Of a stretch of DNA of 64,000 bases, positions 11,521-23,829 are shown one piece after another. The stretch comes from Panax quinquefolius (lineage: Eukaryota; Streptophyta; Magnoliopsida; Apiales; Araliaceae). Position 1 is the first letter of the stretch. Every line of letters begins with the position of its first letter. The notes under the pieces are model-generated. The model was not told the DNA's origin. It worked only from the letters and a program-made list of their open reading frames with translations, and did not search any database. The position numbers and the translations under genes are program-made. The stretch is taken from the NCBI GenBank assembly GCA_020205615.1, contig CM035168.1, positions 122,721,573 through 122,785,572 of the forward strand, in the 5' to 3' direction.

Positions 11521-12962
11521 AGTTAGTTTATGGGGCGACCCAATTCTAATTCTTTTACTTTGTTAATATGAGTGTGTTATGTGAATATGTAGAGTCCCTT
11601 TGCAGAATCCTGGCATTTAGTAATTTGGAACAACAGTAGTTAGTAAAATTCATACATGATGTGATATAAAGTTTTCTGATGATGAGTGGGTGCAAAGTTT
11701 GTTATGGATAAAATCAGACTCAGGTTGCCATGTTCTTGTTTGAAACAGCCCAAAGTCTGTAATCTCAAATCTGTTAGAAGAAGAGATTAAAGAGATTACA
11801 AGTGATTGAAGAATATAAATAAATAATTAATTAATAGAAAAAAAAAAAAATCAAATCCAGGTCGAAGATGGGTAACTAAACCTGCATGCCAGTTGCAAAA
11901 TATTAAACATATAAATTGCTTTGCTTGTGCAGTCTTTTTGATTAGGTACATTATCAATACAATAACTGAAAATTGCTTAGTTAAGTTGGATAGATGGAGG
12001 TGGGTATTATCATTTCAGAGAAGAGCACTAAATGGAGATAGATAGGAGGGAGTGCCACTTGCAGCTATGATCTATCTAGTCTATGCATAGTTGTAATCGG
12101 ATTAAACGTTAGTTGATTGTGATCGATCAGAAAGAACAATACCGTTGGCCTCGATTCTCATCATATACTAAATTCTGGAGAGTATGTGTATGTAATCTGA
12201 CTTAGAATAGGCAAAGGTTGATGATAGTTGTCGCAACTTTCTAGTATTAGATAATGCATGCCCCTTTTGTCCCAAAATACTATTTTTATTTTTTGAAATT
12301 GGACATATATGAGACATTGAATTCAATATGAAGGATAAAAAATTGTTTACATTGTGAAATGGAGAAATAATAATATCCAAACTTTGACTAACGAATTAAT
12401 AACTCTTTATTCTAAAATAAAAGAAGATATATATTTTTTAATGGAGTAGGTTATTTTCAAATTAGAGATGTATTTTTATTTTAGAATTATAGTGTACGTG
12501 GTGAGGTTTCTAATTTATCACCAATTTTTTTTTATTACTATTTGCTCAACCACTGCTACTTTATTTTCCGTCCAAAAAGACGAGCATATTTCTTGGCAGG
12601 CAGAACATAATTTTATTGAACTACCTACCTATCTATTTCCTAACTAATTCCGAGGGGTTGGATATTCATACGTCTCTCATAAATCTACATACAAAGAGAA
12701 TAATAGTATTTGACATCTTGATGTTCTTTACCTCTTTTTTTTTTTTCCTTTTCTTTTCTTCCTGTTTTCTTAGTTCTTGATCTTAACATAACTTTGGCGC
12801 AAAAGGGGAAAAAAATGAAAAAGAAAACACAACACGGCTTTGGAAAGTGTATAATTCACATGCTAGGAAACTGGACAAGAATTGATTCTTGGTACAAAGT
12901 GCAGTCGTATCATGCTCTTCTTCTTGTAATAATGGAGTTTGATTGTGGATTTTAGGTGCCAT

Positions 12963-12963
<1 letters not shown>
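11521..12963. other. AT-rich intergenic stretch
   Basis: I see no gene, RNA gene or well-bounded repeat here. The stretch ends in the (TA)n tract at 12965-13008 that begins the palindromic-element island. Confidence 0.5.
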
Positions 12964-13008
<45 letters not shown>

Positions 13009-13010
<2 letters not shown>

Positions 13011-13237
13011 GAGCTCGGATTAAGTCAGATATCCTTATCTTATTCGCGTTACCACCTTTTTATGACGGATCTGACGATTTTAATGTAATATACAACCGTC
13101 GTCTATACTTTTATTACGCTTATATGTTGTCCGTCGCTAAAAGTATAGATGACGGTCATATGATCGAAATCGTCACGGTCCGTCGCGCTAAAAGTAAAGT
13201 GGTGAAAGAAGATAAGAAGTTATATGATTGATCATCT

Positions 13238-13249
<12 letters not shown>
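13009..13249. mobile_element. Micron-like palindromic element between (TA)n tracts (family A)
   Basis: It is bounded by (TA)n at 12965-13008 and, after a short CT run, at 13250-13289. The outer arms pair (ATCCTTATCTTATTCGCGTTACC with the complement of GTGGTGAAAGAAGATAAGAAG). The inner arms CCGTCGTCTATACTTTT and AAAAGTATAGATGACGG also pair. It shares the CGTCGCTAAAAGTATAGA core with the element at 14288. Short non-coding palindromes embedded in (TA)n resemble the rice Micron elements; assignment to that group is inference. Confidence 0.6.
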
Positions 13250-13293
<44 letters not shown>

Positions 13294-13429
13294 GCTCCAT
13301 TCACAAAGAGGTTCTCACGTGGAAAGTTAAACTTTTTTTTGTCCCGTTATTTTTTTTTTTTTTTTGTTCAAATTAAATTTCAATGTGATTAAAAAAGGGA
13401 ATGGAATTATTGCTCCATTCAATGCATTG

Positions 13430-13443
13430 AATGCATGCACACT

Positions 13444-13519
<76 letters not shown>

Positions 13520-13538
13520 CGCGCGCGTGTGCATGCAT
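13430..13538. repeat. Compound microsatellite forming a long palindrome
   Basis: An AC tract, an AT tract centred near 13484 and a GT tract run in succession, flanked by GAATGCATGCAC on the left and GTGCATGCATT on the right. The two sides are inverted copies, with a CG-rich insertion (GCGCGCG) on the right arm only. The whole is a near-perfect inverted repeat of about 55 bp per arm, able to extrude as a cruciform. Confidence 0.8.
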
Positions 13539-14242
13539 TGAATTATTGCATGAATATTCTTCTCAGCTTTGTTTGGAGCTCGACGATGAAACAGCTCAAT
13601 CATAATATAAAAATTTAATTACTCATTCGGAAACAAATAATTACTTCTTCTCAGTAATATGGAAGTATTTTTGTGCTTATCGAGATTAAGAAATAGAATG
13701 AAAATTTTAATTTTATTTTTTGAAAAATATATTTTGTTTTAGAGATGCAACTCTCACTCCGGGATGTGTGTGTATATATATATATATAGTATATAGTATT
13801 ACTACTATAATATTACAACTGCTGTGACCAATAGAAACTAGGGACTTATTGGCAGGCCTGCTAAATTAAAACTTTGTAGACTTTGTTTAGTAAGATTATT
13901 GTGTACGTATAAAAAACAAGGATTAGTTGGCTTGGCATTGTATGCTACGTTTGCAATAAACCCTAGATCGGAAAGTTAATACTAATAAACTTGTTACCTG
14001 TCCATTCAAACCCTAACAAACAGTGCCTATTTGAATTTGACAGACCTAATAATAATAATAGTGTAGTTGTGAGCACGTTGGACACTGTACGATTGGAACT
14101 TCTTGTATATATTCAAATTCTTAAAAGAGTAAACACTATACCGACCTTTTCCACATAAATTAATGTAGAATCTTAGTATAATTAAATTAGGCTTCTAAGT
14201 TAGTTAAGAATTTGAATATTCAAGGAATTAATTGGCTATGAA

Positions 14243-14287
<45 letters not shown>

Positions 14288-14289
<2 letters not shown>

Positions 14290-14499
14290 GATCAGGATCT
14301 TAAGTTCTCATCCCTTATCTCATTCACTGAGCTCACCCTCTTTTAGCGACGAACCTCGGTGACGTTCAGTTCACCATACAATCGTCAGTCTGTATTTTTA
14401 GCGACGCTATATGTTTTCCATCGCTAAAAGTATAGACGACGGTTGTATGACCGAATCGTCGTCGGTCCGTCGCAGTAAAAGGGGTGAGCTTAAGATCCG

Positions 14500-14502
<3 letters not shown>
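14288..14502. mobile_element. Micron-like palindromic element between (TA)n tracts (family A)
   Basis: It is bounded exactly by (TA)n at 14246-14287 and 14502-14541. The ends pair (GATCAGGATCTTAAG with the complement of CTTAAGATCCGGAC), as do the following GAGCTCACCC and GGGGTGAGCT blocks. The centre carries CGTCGCTAAAAGTATAGACG, shared with 13009-13249, and CATACAATCGTC pairing with GACGGTTGTATG. It has no coding frame. Confidence 0.65.
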
Positions 14503-14547
<45 letters not shown>

Positions 14548-14762
14548 ATCAAAACAACTACAGTGTTGTTGATTAATTATTCAATAAAAATGGTTTTCCA
14601 TAATTAAGTTTTTGAAAAAGTACATGAATCTACTTTAGATAGAATGGTTTTAGATAAGATTCTTCGAAGTGGAATTTTTTTTTTTCAAAATTTTGGATTT
14701 TTTTAAAAAAAAAGATGTTTGATTTCTAATAAAAAATAAAATAAAAGTCTCACTTTTAATTT

Positions 14763-14808
<46 letters not shown>

Positions 14809-14813
<5 letters not shown>

Positions 14814-15002
14814 TTCTAAAACTAACCTTAAAAAGCGAACTAAAAGATTTAACCAGAGTTCTTTGGTGTCTATGGCGCAGTTCACCCGCGCAAAAGACTA
14901 CATGGTTATGGCATGCCATGATCGAACCATCGCTATAGACACTAAAGACGATTACGGTTAAATGCTTTGATTCGCTTTTTTGGTTCGTTTTAGAACCTCT
15001 CC

Positions 15003-15003
<1 letters not shown>
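14809..15003. mobile_element. Micron-like palindromic element between (TA)n tracts (family B)
   Basis: It is bounded by (TA)n at 14767-14808 and 15004-15043. The left arm GAGAGTTCTAAAACTAACC...AAAGCGAACTAAAAGATTTA matches the reverse complement of the right arm (GAGAGGTTCTAAAACGAACC...AAAGCGAATCAAAGCATTTA). The GTGTCTATGGCG block also pairs. Its ends differ from families A and C. No coding capacity. Confidence 0.65.
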
Positions 15004-15043
<40 letters not shown>

Positions 15044-15046
<3 letters not shown>

Positions 15047-15235
15047 AAACAGTCTGCTTTTCTAACATATCGGGTTGTCAGCTAGCGGAACGTCACTATA
15101 GTATAAAAAGCCGATGTTATAACTTTGACGACGGTTCACACCGTCGCTATAACTCAAAAAATCGGTCTTTTTGAGATTTAATGACAGACGAATTGTCATT
15201 ATAATTAGTTCGTCTTTTGTTCATTTTTTTCGGTT
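15044..15235. mobile_element. Diverged family C relative, (TA)n on one side only
   Basis: It starts at the (TA)n tract 15004-15043 and contains GACGACGGTTCACACCGTCG and CTCAAAAAATCGGTCTTTTT, both also found in the element at 15787. The right end is not in a (TA)n tract, and the terminal repeats are weak, so the copy is truncated or decayed. Confidence 0.45.
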
Positions 15236-15581
15236 TATTGGAGAATTTTTTTGTGTAAAGAAAAATGTTGAATACCTACATTATATCTGGTTTCAAAAAG
15301 GGGTTAGCATTTGATCACTTAAATTAAAAGGTTTGTTACTAAAGAAAGTAAATATTATCAGATAGGAGTTATTCTTAGTCAATATCAATTAATTACATCT
15401 CTAAAATAACAAATATCATTGTAAAATATGTTGAAGAGTGCCTGTAAATTCTACTATACATATACCTGTTATATATATACTAGCGATAACCTATGGCTGA
15501 AGGTACTGTATAATTCAAAAAAATAAACTAATGACGAACACAAAAAAATGAAGCACTGAATATGGATGTAAATGAGGAGGG

Positions 15582-15760
15582 AGAACCAAGAGTGAGAGAG
15601 TGAGGAGGGAGAATCAAGAATGAGAGAGTGAGATGATGGATGTGGATTTGGCCGTCGAATGTTGAAGCCCCAAATAATTTTAGATCGTTGGATGTTGAAG
15701 TCTAAATTGATTTGAGGCCGTTGGATGTTAAAGCCTTAGGATTTGAGTCGTTCTATTTTA
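15582..15760 (+). repeat. Two short direct-repeat arrays
   Basis: First, a ~28-bp unit (GAGGAGGGAGAAYCAAGARTG followed by AGAGAGT) occurs twice in tandem at about 15577-15632. Second, a ~40-bp unit with CGTYGRATGTTGAAGYC occurs three times at about 15650-15745. No gene is associated. Confidence 0.55.
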
Positions 15761-15786
15761 TATTATAGATATATAAGTATATATAG

Positions 15787-15964
15787 TCCGCTTCTCCAAC
15801 GGATCGGTTCGTCATCGAACTAGCTATAGCGAATGTTCAATCCGTCGCTATAGCATAGAAAGCCGACACTATAGTTATGGTGACGGTTTACACCGTCGCT
15901 ATAGCTCAAAAAATCGGTCTTTTTGTGATTTCGCGACAGATTGAACCGGTCCATTGGAGAAGCG

Positions 15965-15966
<2 letters not shown>
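15787..15966. mobile_element. Micron-like palindromic element between (TA)n tracts (family C)
   Basis: The terminal inverted repeats are very clear: AGTCCGCTTCTCCAACGGA on the left, and reverse-complemented AGTCCGCTTCTCCAATGGA on the right, followed by YCGGTTC on both. TA-rich sequence precedes it (15770-15786) and (TA)n follows at 15967-16006. The interior has CGTCGCTATAG repeats in both orientations. About 180 bp, non-coding. Confidence 0.7.
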
Positions 15967-16006
<40 letters not shown>

Positions 16007-16009
<3 letters not shown>

Positions 16010-17212
16010 GAGAAAAGAGAGTGTCTTAGAGCATTCGCAACAGTTTTCTTATCTCTATCCCTACTCTGTAGTGTTATTGGGTCATTCTGTAGGATAGTGA
16101 TTCAATTTTTTCACTATGTACCCAACAGGTTCCTTATATTGATTCCTTAAATATTAAATTTTGAAATTTAAAATTTAAAAGTTAAAACTTGAAAGTTCCA
16201 ACAGTCAAATCATGTTTTAAACGTTGTAACTATTTTTTTATTTAAAAGTAATTGTTGTTTGAATTTAAAATTGCAATTATTTTAACTTAAAATAAATATT
16301 GCTAGAAATCAAAATGTGCAACGATCATTATGTATTTATGAGAACTAAAACAACATTATTTTAATTATAAAATAATAAAATTTATAATTAGTAGTAATAT
16401 TTTTTACAAAATGATCAAAATCAAAATTTGGTGATTTTTTAATTTTTTTATAGTTCTCTTTCTTCTCTAAATCCTCTGTTTAAAAAATAAAATGAGTGAA
16501 TTTGATAGGTATGCATACCCAAATCAAAGCAATTAAGTGAGATAAAGATCCTTTAACCAACATAAAATCACAATAAATAGGGTGTGAAATGTCATTTTAC
16601 ATAAATAGGAACGCTCTTTTTGATTCCTTTACCTCGATGGAGTCAAATCATATATAGGGATTAAAATAGAGAATTATATAAGGATAAGGAAACCATTGGA
16701 TATTGATTTATTTTTATATTCTTCAAAACGAGATAGTAGAGAAATTATCGGAGAATCATTGTGAACGCTTCTTAGACAAACTAATATAAGCTTGTGTGTG
16801 TCAATCACTTAATTAATACGACGTAGTTTTAATTAATAAAATGTTGAAATGTCAAAAATGAAAAAAATGACGTGCTTGTCCTTAACAAAAATTCTTAAAA
16901 GACCCTCTTTTTTTCTTATATGTTATTTTCTCTTGTACTAATATTAATATTGATGTTGTGATGTTACAAACAATATTTATTTTATCTTTGATTTGATTTT
17001 TGTATTCTCCCCTTAATTAAAAATTCAATGTTAAAAAATATCTGAACTTGGTATCAATAAAGAATGTTTTAGGTCGTTGTTTACTCTGTCAATAATTTAA
17101 TTAGGGAATTCTATTAATTAAATTTCCCCGGATTCTAAAAGAAGACTGCTCAAATTTTCTTCTTGTCATCTAGCTAGCCTAATGCAACAGTAACACATAG
17201 TTTTTTATGGTA

Positions 17213-17222
<10 letters not shown>
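16007..17222. other. AT-rich intergenic stretch
   Basis: No supported gene or repeat. It ends in the (TA)n tract 17223-17266, next to a (TG)n run. Confidence 0.5.
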
Positions 17223-17267
<45 letters not shown>

Positions 17268-17525
17268 TGTACTGCCGACTTGAAATTTGTAATACCATTT
17301 CAAAAGTATTATTATTATTTCTGGACAGATAATTAATACAACGAGCGAGGTAGATATATAAGCAAGTCTTGTGGCACAGATCAGAGGATTGAAACTTCCG
17401 TAGCCCATACGACACATAATTTTTGTTGAAAATGATTATTAATCTAAAATTATATATATATATATATATATATATGAAAAAATATATAACTTGACATTTG
17501 TATATGCTTGTTAATTACACATGCA

Positions 17526-17645
17526 AGAGGCTATATTGACGATTTTTTGGATTATAAAGAATGGTTTTTCACCTTGTCGTCAAAGTTTATTCTGGCGGAT
17601 ATATGACAGCGATTTACGTCGTCATTATAAATTTTAAAAATCTGT
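17526..17645. mobile_element. Decayed palindromic element, GTCGTCA-type
   Basis: GACGATTTTTTGGATTATAA on the left pairs imperfectly with TTATAAATTTTAAAAATCTG then TCGTC on the right. Internal CTTGTCGTCAAAG and GTCGTCATTATAA repeat the theme of the elements at 13-16 kb. It is not directly between (TA)n tracts now. Confidence 0.35.
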
Positions 17646-17874
17646 CGTCATAGTCTCTCTTATGTAATACACGAGTTACAGTATATACATATAATTTATA
17701 TATATATAATTTTGAAAGGAAAATTATTGACCACAGATTCTTTATCAATATACGTACATGCAGTTACACCACCATAGCCTATAAGCCAGGTTGCTTTAAT
17801 TGGAGGGAAAATCATGCACCATATATATATATATAGCTAGCTAGCCTCTGCCTCTTGCTGTACGTACATGAGCA

Positions 17875-17907
<33 letters not shown>

Positions 17908-18656
17908 CCAATTAAGTGTAGTAACTTTTTTGTCACTCTTGCATGCTCAATTCAACTATATAACTAAAACCTTTTTCTTTCCGGTAAATTAACTAACAAA
18001 ATTGCATTTATCGAGTAAAAATTAAAGCAATGATGTTTTCGGACGGACGGACGGACGGACTGCTGTAAAATATTTGTGGTTGTATTTATTAATTTATTGA
18101 CTGAAACATATATAGATAGATTTCAAATTTTGATTATATATAGATACGTTTAATATGACGTGCATGTGGTTAAGTTATTTAATTACATTACCAAAGAAAC
18201 TAAGTACAATTAACGCCTTCTAAATTAATGGGAGTGAGGATTAGGTTCGGAAATTAAAGAGAAAATTATAAATAGAAAAATAAATAAAAGGTTAGCCAGC
18301 CAGCCAGCCAGCCAGCCAGCCCAATCTTAAAATGCAAGTTAGCAACTTTGATAGCATGCAACCCTATCAGGTACAAACCCGGTCTTCTAGAAGTTTGTTT
18401 TTTAACATACGATAACCACCATTATATATTGCATACCCAGCTTCCCCCGAATAAGGAAAGCATAAATAAAAATAGGTTTTTTTTCTTCAAAATTCTCCCT
18501 ACTTGGAGAATCAAGACTCACATTTGTAATTCACTACTATTTCTTCTTTTTTTAAAGTAATTAATTAAATACTCCTAGCTATTAAAAGTTCTAAATAAAT
18601 ACGAACAAATTCCCCTCACCCTCAAGCTTGCATGTTGTGCATAAATCACTGTACTC
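17646..18656. other. Intergenic stretch with simple repeats only
   Basis: It holds (TA)n at 17820-17835 and 17878-17904, (GGAC)5 at 18041-18060 and (AGCC)n at 18294-18321. Nothing else is supported. Confidence 0.6.

Positions 18657-18682
<26 letters not shown>
18657..18682 (+). promoter_or_regulatory. (TA)n tract 53 bp upstream of the FUSC gene start
   Basis: An uninterrupted (TA)n run ends 53 bp before the ATG at 18736. It lies where a 5' UTR or core promoter would be and may serve as, or have expanded from, a TATA-type element. Function is inference; no transcript evidence is available. Confidence 0.35.
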
Positions 18683-18687
<5 letters not shown>

Positions 18688-18735
18688 GTATCTTCTCTGT
18701 TTTTTCCTCCCATTTCTTGTCCATCTTTCCCTTTA

Positions 18736-21700
18736 ATGGACACAAAAATGCCGGTGGCTATTCCATTGGCAATGGATCGACAACGAGCCATGTGGCGAAT
18801 GCGGCTGGAGTCGGCCCTAAGAACTGCCGTGGCATGCACCATAGTGGGCTACACCACCCTCTATGGTCCAGCCCACCTCCGTAGCCAACTAGCATTTCCA
18901 GCTTTTTCCTACTTAACGACCATACTAATAGTATCGGATTCGACCCTAGGAGACACCCTAAGGGGATCTTGGCATGCCTTTTGTGCCACTCTCCAAGTGG
19001 TGCCACTCTCTATGTTAAGCCTGTGGGTTATAGGACCGGCTAGGTTCTCCGCTGGCGGTGCCGCCATAGCGGTTGCGGTAACCGCCTTTATGGTGGCGGT
19101 GCCTGAAAGTAGACAGTTGTTGTCTAAGCGGATTGGTTTTGGGCAGCTTGTGATTGTCTACGTTGGTGCCGTGGTTTATGGGGAGCGGGCCGGAGCGGTG
19201 ATGCACCCTCTTCATGTTGCATCAAGTACGGCTCTTGGTGCTTTGGCTTCCATCATGGCTATGTTGTTACCGTACCCCCGCCTAGCCATTTGTGAGGTAA
19301 CTAACTACGTACGTCATCATAAATACTAGCTCGATCTATTAATTTAAATAAATACCCCCATGGCATATATATAATTAATACCGTCTCATCCACCGTTCCG
19401 GCCTTCTATATATTTTTGTCATATTAAATTTTCACTTATTATGATTACAAAATAATTAAATTATGTGTTAAATATATAGACTACTCCATGAGTAAATTTA
19501 AATTCCTACTCACCAATAAATTTTTAGAAAAAAATTCAAACTCACCGATAAATTATTTAGATTCATTCAAAATGTCATTAATTCTTTGTATAAATGAGTA
19601 GTATAGGAATAAATAATGTGTTTGCATATAACAAATATAAACTTAAATGCACATAATTATAAATATATTATCTACTTCATTTTACATGAATCTCTATACA
19701 TACAACTTATGATCTAGAGATGTTAATATTTAAACGTGTATTTTTAGTTTGGAAATTAACCAAAGCTAGCTGGAACTAGTTTCCTCCATTTTTGTGTTAA
19801 ATTTATCCGGTAAAAGGCACAATTAATATTATAGATCATTAATTGTCATAGAGAGGGGTCCAACTTTTTACAGGTGTAATTTTGGTCAACGTCTTTTCCT
19901 CAATCGTAAATGACTTGTAACCTTGTAAGCAAGCATATTCCGCAGTTATCGAGCACCATGATCTCTTGTACCAATTATAGACTACTCAAGAATCAATTGA
20001 GAATTTTGAGACATGCAACATATCAGGATTTAAGAATAATTAAAACCTTATGATCCCCAGTCGGTTTTAAGGATTGGAGAGATGTTCAAAATAATTAATT
20101 CCACGACAAAAATTTCAGGTAAGGAAGCTATTCCAGTTATATACTCAAAATGCTTCAGAAAAAACGAGTCTGTTTATCAAAGCCGTCTTAAGCCAAGACG
20201 ATCCATCTGCAGCAGCAGAGGTCATGTCGCAATCCAAGCCTTTTGTTGAAACCGGAACCAAGCTTCTTCAGAGTATCAAACTCATACAGGTAGCAACTGC
20301 TTTTGCTTATACACAAGCAGGCCCACAAAAAGAAGATAAAGAAAAGAAAAGAAAAGAGGCTCAATCACATATCATAAATCATCTTTTTTTTGTTTCCCAA
20401 TTACTCGAAGAAAGCCATTTATTTAATATACTTTGTCCACACAGGAGGGTGTGCAGTGGGAGAGACCGCCGATCAGAGGCTTGCAACACCACTCCATAAA
20501 TCCTGGAGATCGACTGCAGGACATGGAAACAACGATACGAGGGATGGAAATGGCTCTAACTTCTTGTCCTTCCTTTCCTGTGAGCATAATAGATCAGAAA
20601 CTCAGGACTAATTTACTATTTGTGGATACACAACTTGGAAAAAAGATCGAGGGAGCTCAGTGCTTTTTACCTACTGATGAAATGACCAGTTTAGAAACAA
20701 CAAATGAACTTTTTGACAACCCCCTCCAGTCCCTTGCAACCATTTCCCAAACACAGAAAGATCTATCCATGTTTTTCTTTTTATTTTGCATAGGACTCCT
20801 AGTTGATTCAACCAGAGCCCAAAGTTTGAAATCCACTTCAGATAATAGTCAGAAATCTGGCCTTGAAGAATCGATAGCTTCACTAGAACAAGCTAAAGGT
20901 TACTTTAAGAGGATCCGCAACATTTCCAATATGATCCCAAGTAGGAAAGGATTGATATTTGCAATCAAGTGCTCACTTTCTTTAGGTCTCGCCGTGTTTT
21001 TTGGTTTGATTTTTAGCAAGGAAAATGGTTATTGGTCTGGGCTCACCATCGCCATCAGTTTTGTGACAGGTAGACAACCAACATTCACAGTTGCCAATGC
21101 TCGAGCACAAGGGACAGCAATGGGGTCAGTCTATGGTGTTCTGGGCTGCTTTCTCTTCCAAAAACTAGCCAAAATAAGATTCTTAATTCTACTACCTTGG
21201 ATAATATTTGCCAGTTTTCTTAGACACAGTCGAATGTATGGCCAAGCCGGTGGAATTTCTGCTGTTATAGGAGCACTATTAATCCTAGGCAGGAAGAACT
21301 ATGGCCCTCCAGATGAATTTGCCATCACTAGACTCACAGAAGCTTTCATTGGATTATCGTGTTTGATCATTGTAGAACTTGTCCTGCAACCAGCAAGAGC
21401 GGCAACTCTCACAAAAAGTCAACTCTCCAGGAGCTTGGGGGCACTAGAAGAATGCATACAACAAATGGGTTTTCACTCGGGCCAGAAGGATATGCCTGAA
21501 TATCAGAATTTTCTGGTATTGAGAGAAAAGCAGAGAACACTGAAATTGCATGTCAATGACCTAGATGAAATCAGTAAAGAGGCTGAAATGGAGCCTGACT
21601 TCTGGTATTTGCCTTTCCGTGCTGCATGCTATGACAATCTCCGGGGAACATTATCAAAGATGGTCGATCTATTGCATTTTGTAACCTGTATATTGGAAAT

Positions 21701-22202
21701 CCTCCCACAAGTATCACAAAGATGTGGTGTTGCCTGGAGGGAGCTCCAAGAACCCATGATCAGCGATCTACAACTTTTCAAGGAGGATGTAAGCTCTTCT
21801 CTCAAGTATCTTGAGAAAATCACCATGATCAAGTCCCTTGCGATCTTTGAGAAACAGCTGCAAGAAGGAAAAATATTTGATGACCTTGAGGCAGGACAAT
21901 TGCCTAACAGGAATGTGCTTAGTTCAACAGGATGTGGCAAAGCAGCTGAAAAGATTTCAAATTCTTATATTCAACATTCAAAGGAGGTGGCTGAGAAAGT
22001 TTGTGCCAATGAATGTGAAGAGGAGCTTAAAGGGAAAATAATTCTTTGTTTGGGTTCCTTGGGTTTCTGCATAAACAGATTGATGAGGGAAACAAAAGCT
22101 ATTGAGAGTGGAATAAAGGAATTGGTTAGATGGGAGAATCCTTCTAGACGTATAAACTTCTATGAACTTTCTTGTAAAATAGATGCAACATATCCCTCCT
22201 AA
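18736..22202 (+). CDS. FUSC-family membrane protein (aromatic-acid exporter-like), 829 codons
   Basis: There are three exons: 18736-19296, 20119-20289 and 20445-22202. All junctions are GT/AG and phase 0, giving 829 aa, and the stop is TAA. The protein has two blocks of about six hydrophobic segments. One lies in residues about 25-185 (for example FPAFSYLTTILIV and ALGALASIMAMLL). The other lies in about 411-555 (GLIFAIKCSLSLGLAVFF, YWSGLTIAISFVTGRQPTFT, GGISAVIGALLILG, FIGLSCLIIVELVLQP). A long soluble linker separates them and a soluble tail follows. This is the layout of plant proteins annotated as p-hydroxybenzoic acid efflux pump subunit or fusaric acid resistance-like (FUSC_2 domain). 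In bacteria the family exports aromatic acids; the plant substrate is not established. The start was chosen as the first ATG of MDTKMPVAIPL, with the first hydrophobic block following. It looks intact. Confidence 0.88.
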
Positions 22203-22603
22203 TGACTCTAGCGCACCCCCACCCTACTATTGATAAGAGTATAATGGGTTATGAAAGTAGTGAAATATGTAAGAGCTAACAGCATATGGAAATCTTTTCT
22301 AGTAAATATAATCAACTTACAGAAAAAGGAAAATAAATTGATAGTCAAAGACAACAAATATGTCAACACCCTTTATGATAGATATGAGAAATAAAATAAA
22401 TAAAAAATGATAGATAAGTGTATATGTGTGTTTATATGTAATGAGTCTTTCCGTTTATCTAATAAATATAAGCAGTTACATACAACTCAAAGCTTCAAAA
22501 TATGGTTTTAAATAAATTAAAAAAATCTAGTTGTGAAATAGCTGTATAAATAATCTAAACTGGCAAGGCATATCCACAGCAAGCACATACCAAAAGAAAC
22601 CTA
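22203..22603. other. Intergenic stretch between FUSC gene and THO4-like pseudogene
   Basis: AT-rich, with no frame or repeat that I can support. Confidence 0.5.
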
Positions 22604-22887
22604 TATTTTCTTAACTAGAAAGAGACAAAAATCAAGGGAAGCACCAGATAAAGCCAAACTCTTGGGGTACCATTGATCGTCCACTCTTATCATAATCAAC
22701 TGAATATCATTTCAAGTCACCAACCTCTGAGAAAAGCTCCTGAACAAAATTAAATTAGTTAAACCACAGCTTTTACTATCATTACAGCTCTCATGTTTTT
22801 CTATCATACGCAAAAGGTCGAAGACAGTTACAACAAGTAAATCACTGCTCAACTATAGATATTTATACAAATAACAAGGAAGGATAA
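22604..22887 (-). repeat. Direct duplicate, distal copy: THO4-like intron 2/exon 3 segment
   Basis: About 284 bp are nearly identical to 23950-24233 in the same orientation, 1.35 kb away. The visible difference is one base (GATCGTCC here, GATGCGTCC in the other copy). Read on the minus strand, the copy contains the same acceptor and ELFSEVGDLK followed by TGA. The near-identity points to a recent duplication. Confidence 0.85.
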
Positions 22888-23829
22888 ATTCAAATTCTTC
22901 ACTATCTTTTCAATGATTCAACATGTATATTTCTGGTCATAGTTTTCATAAAGTTGAACAAACTAACTACATTCAATATATTGCTGAAAAGCAACAATTA
23001 CTTACATAACTGATAATGCACACAATAGAATGATTTATTCTCATTATCCTATTTGTCCTACTATATAGTCTAAAGGGTTCCGTGCCACTTGTTTACTTTT
23101 CCTCAAGGAATCTCATAAACATGAATACGATGATTCATATTTTAATCTATTTGTACATTTGCCTGTTGTTACCATGCAAACCTTTACAAACAATTAATAA
23201 AATAAAACTGTATTACTGTAAAGGTGGGGCAAGCGTTGCTTCAAATCTATGCCTAGAAATAACAAAAAAGAAAAAGAAAAAAAGAAAAAGTACTACAGAA
23301 GTTAAAATAAAAATCCTAAAATCGCATTAAGTTAATAACAGACTCTATCTCAACTGTGGCTTTTTGTGGCCTTCATCTTGATGTATTGGCCAGATACATA
23401 ATATCTGTCTTAAAGATTTTTGATGGATGAGGTTTGTACTAAAGAAAGAGCTCAAGCAACAATCAATAGAAAGAAGAGCAGACAACTAATACAAAATCAC
23501 CAATGGAGTAAAAGGAGAGAGAGGAGAAGCGTCTTATGACTAAGAAAATACCATTGGAAGATCACAAATAAGGAAAAATTTAGCAAAGCCACTTATCTTC
23601 TAAATCTTCAAAGGACAGTGCATCACTCTCATAATCTCATTACTATCTCTTTGCTCAAAAACTTTCTCTACAATGTCAATCGCTACACTAAAAAAGAAAA
23701 CTATGGAATTCAAAGCAACACAGTTTCAGGAAGATACTACTGATTCTCTCGTCTAACGTTTGATATTCAATTTTCTAAAGGTATAGTGGTCAAGGGGATT
23801 GGAGTGCATATACCCTAACACAAAAATTA

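Noticed and set aside
13364..13618. Open frames made of repeated Tyr-Ile through (TA)n tracts (also at 14650-14919, 15941-16150, 17179-17417 and others)
   Set aside because: They exist only because (TA)n has no stop in two of three frames. No family motifs or flanking exons.
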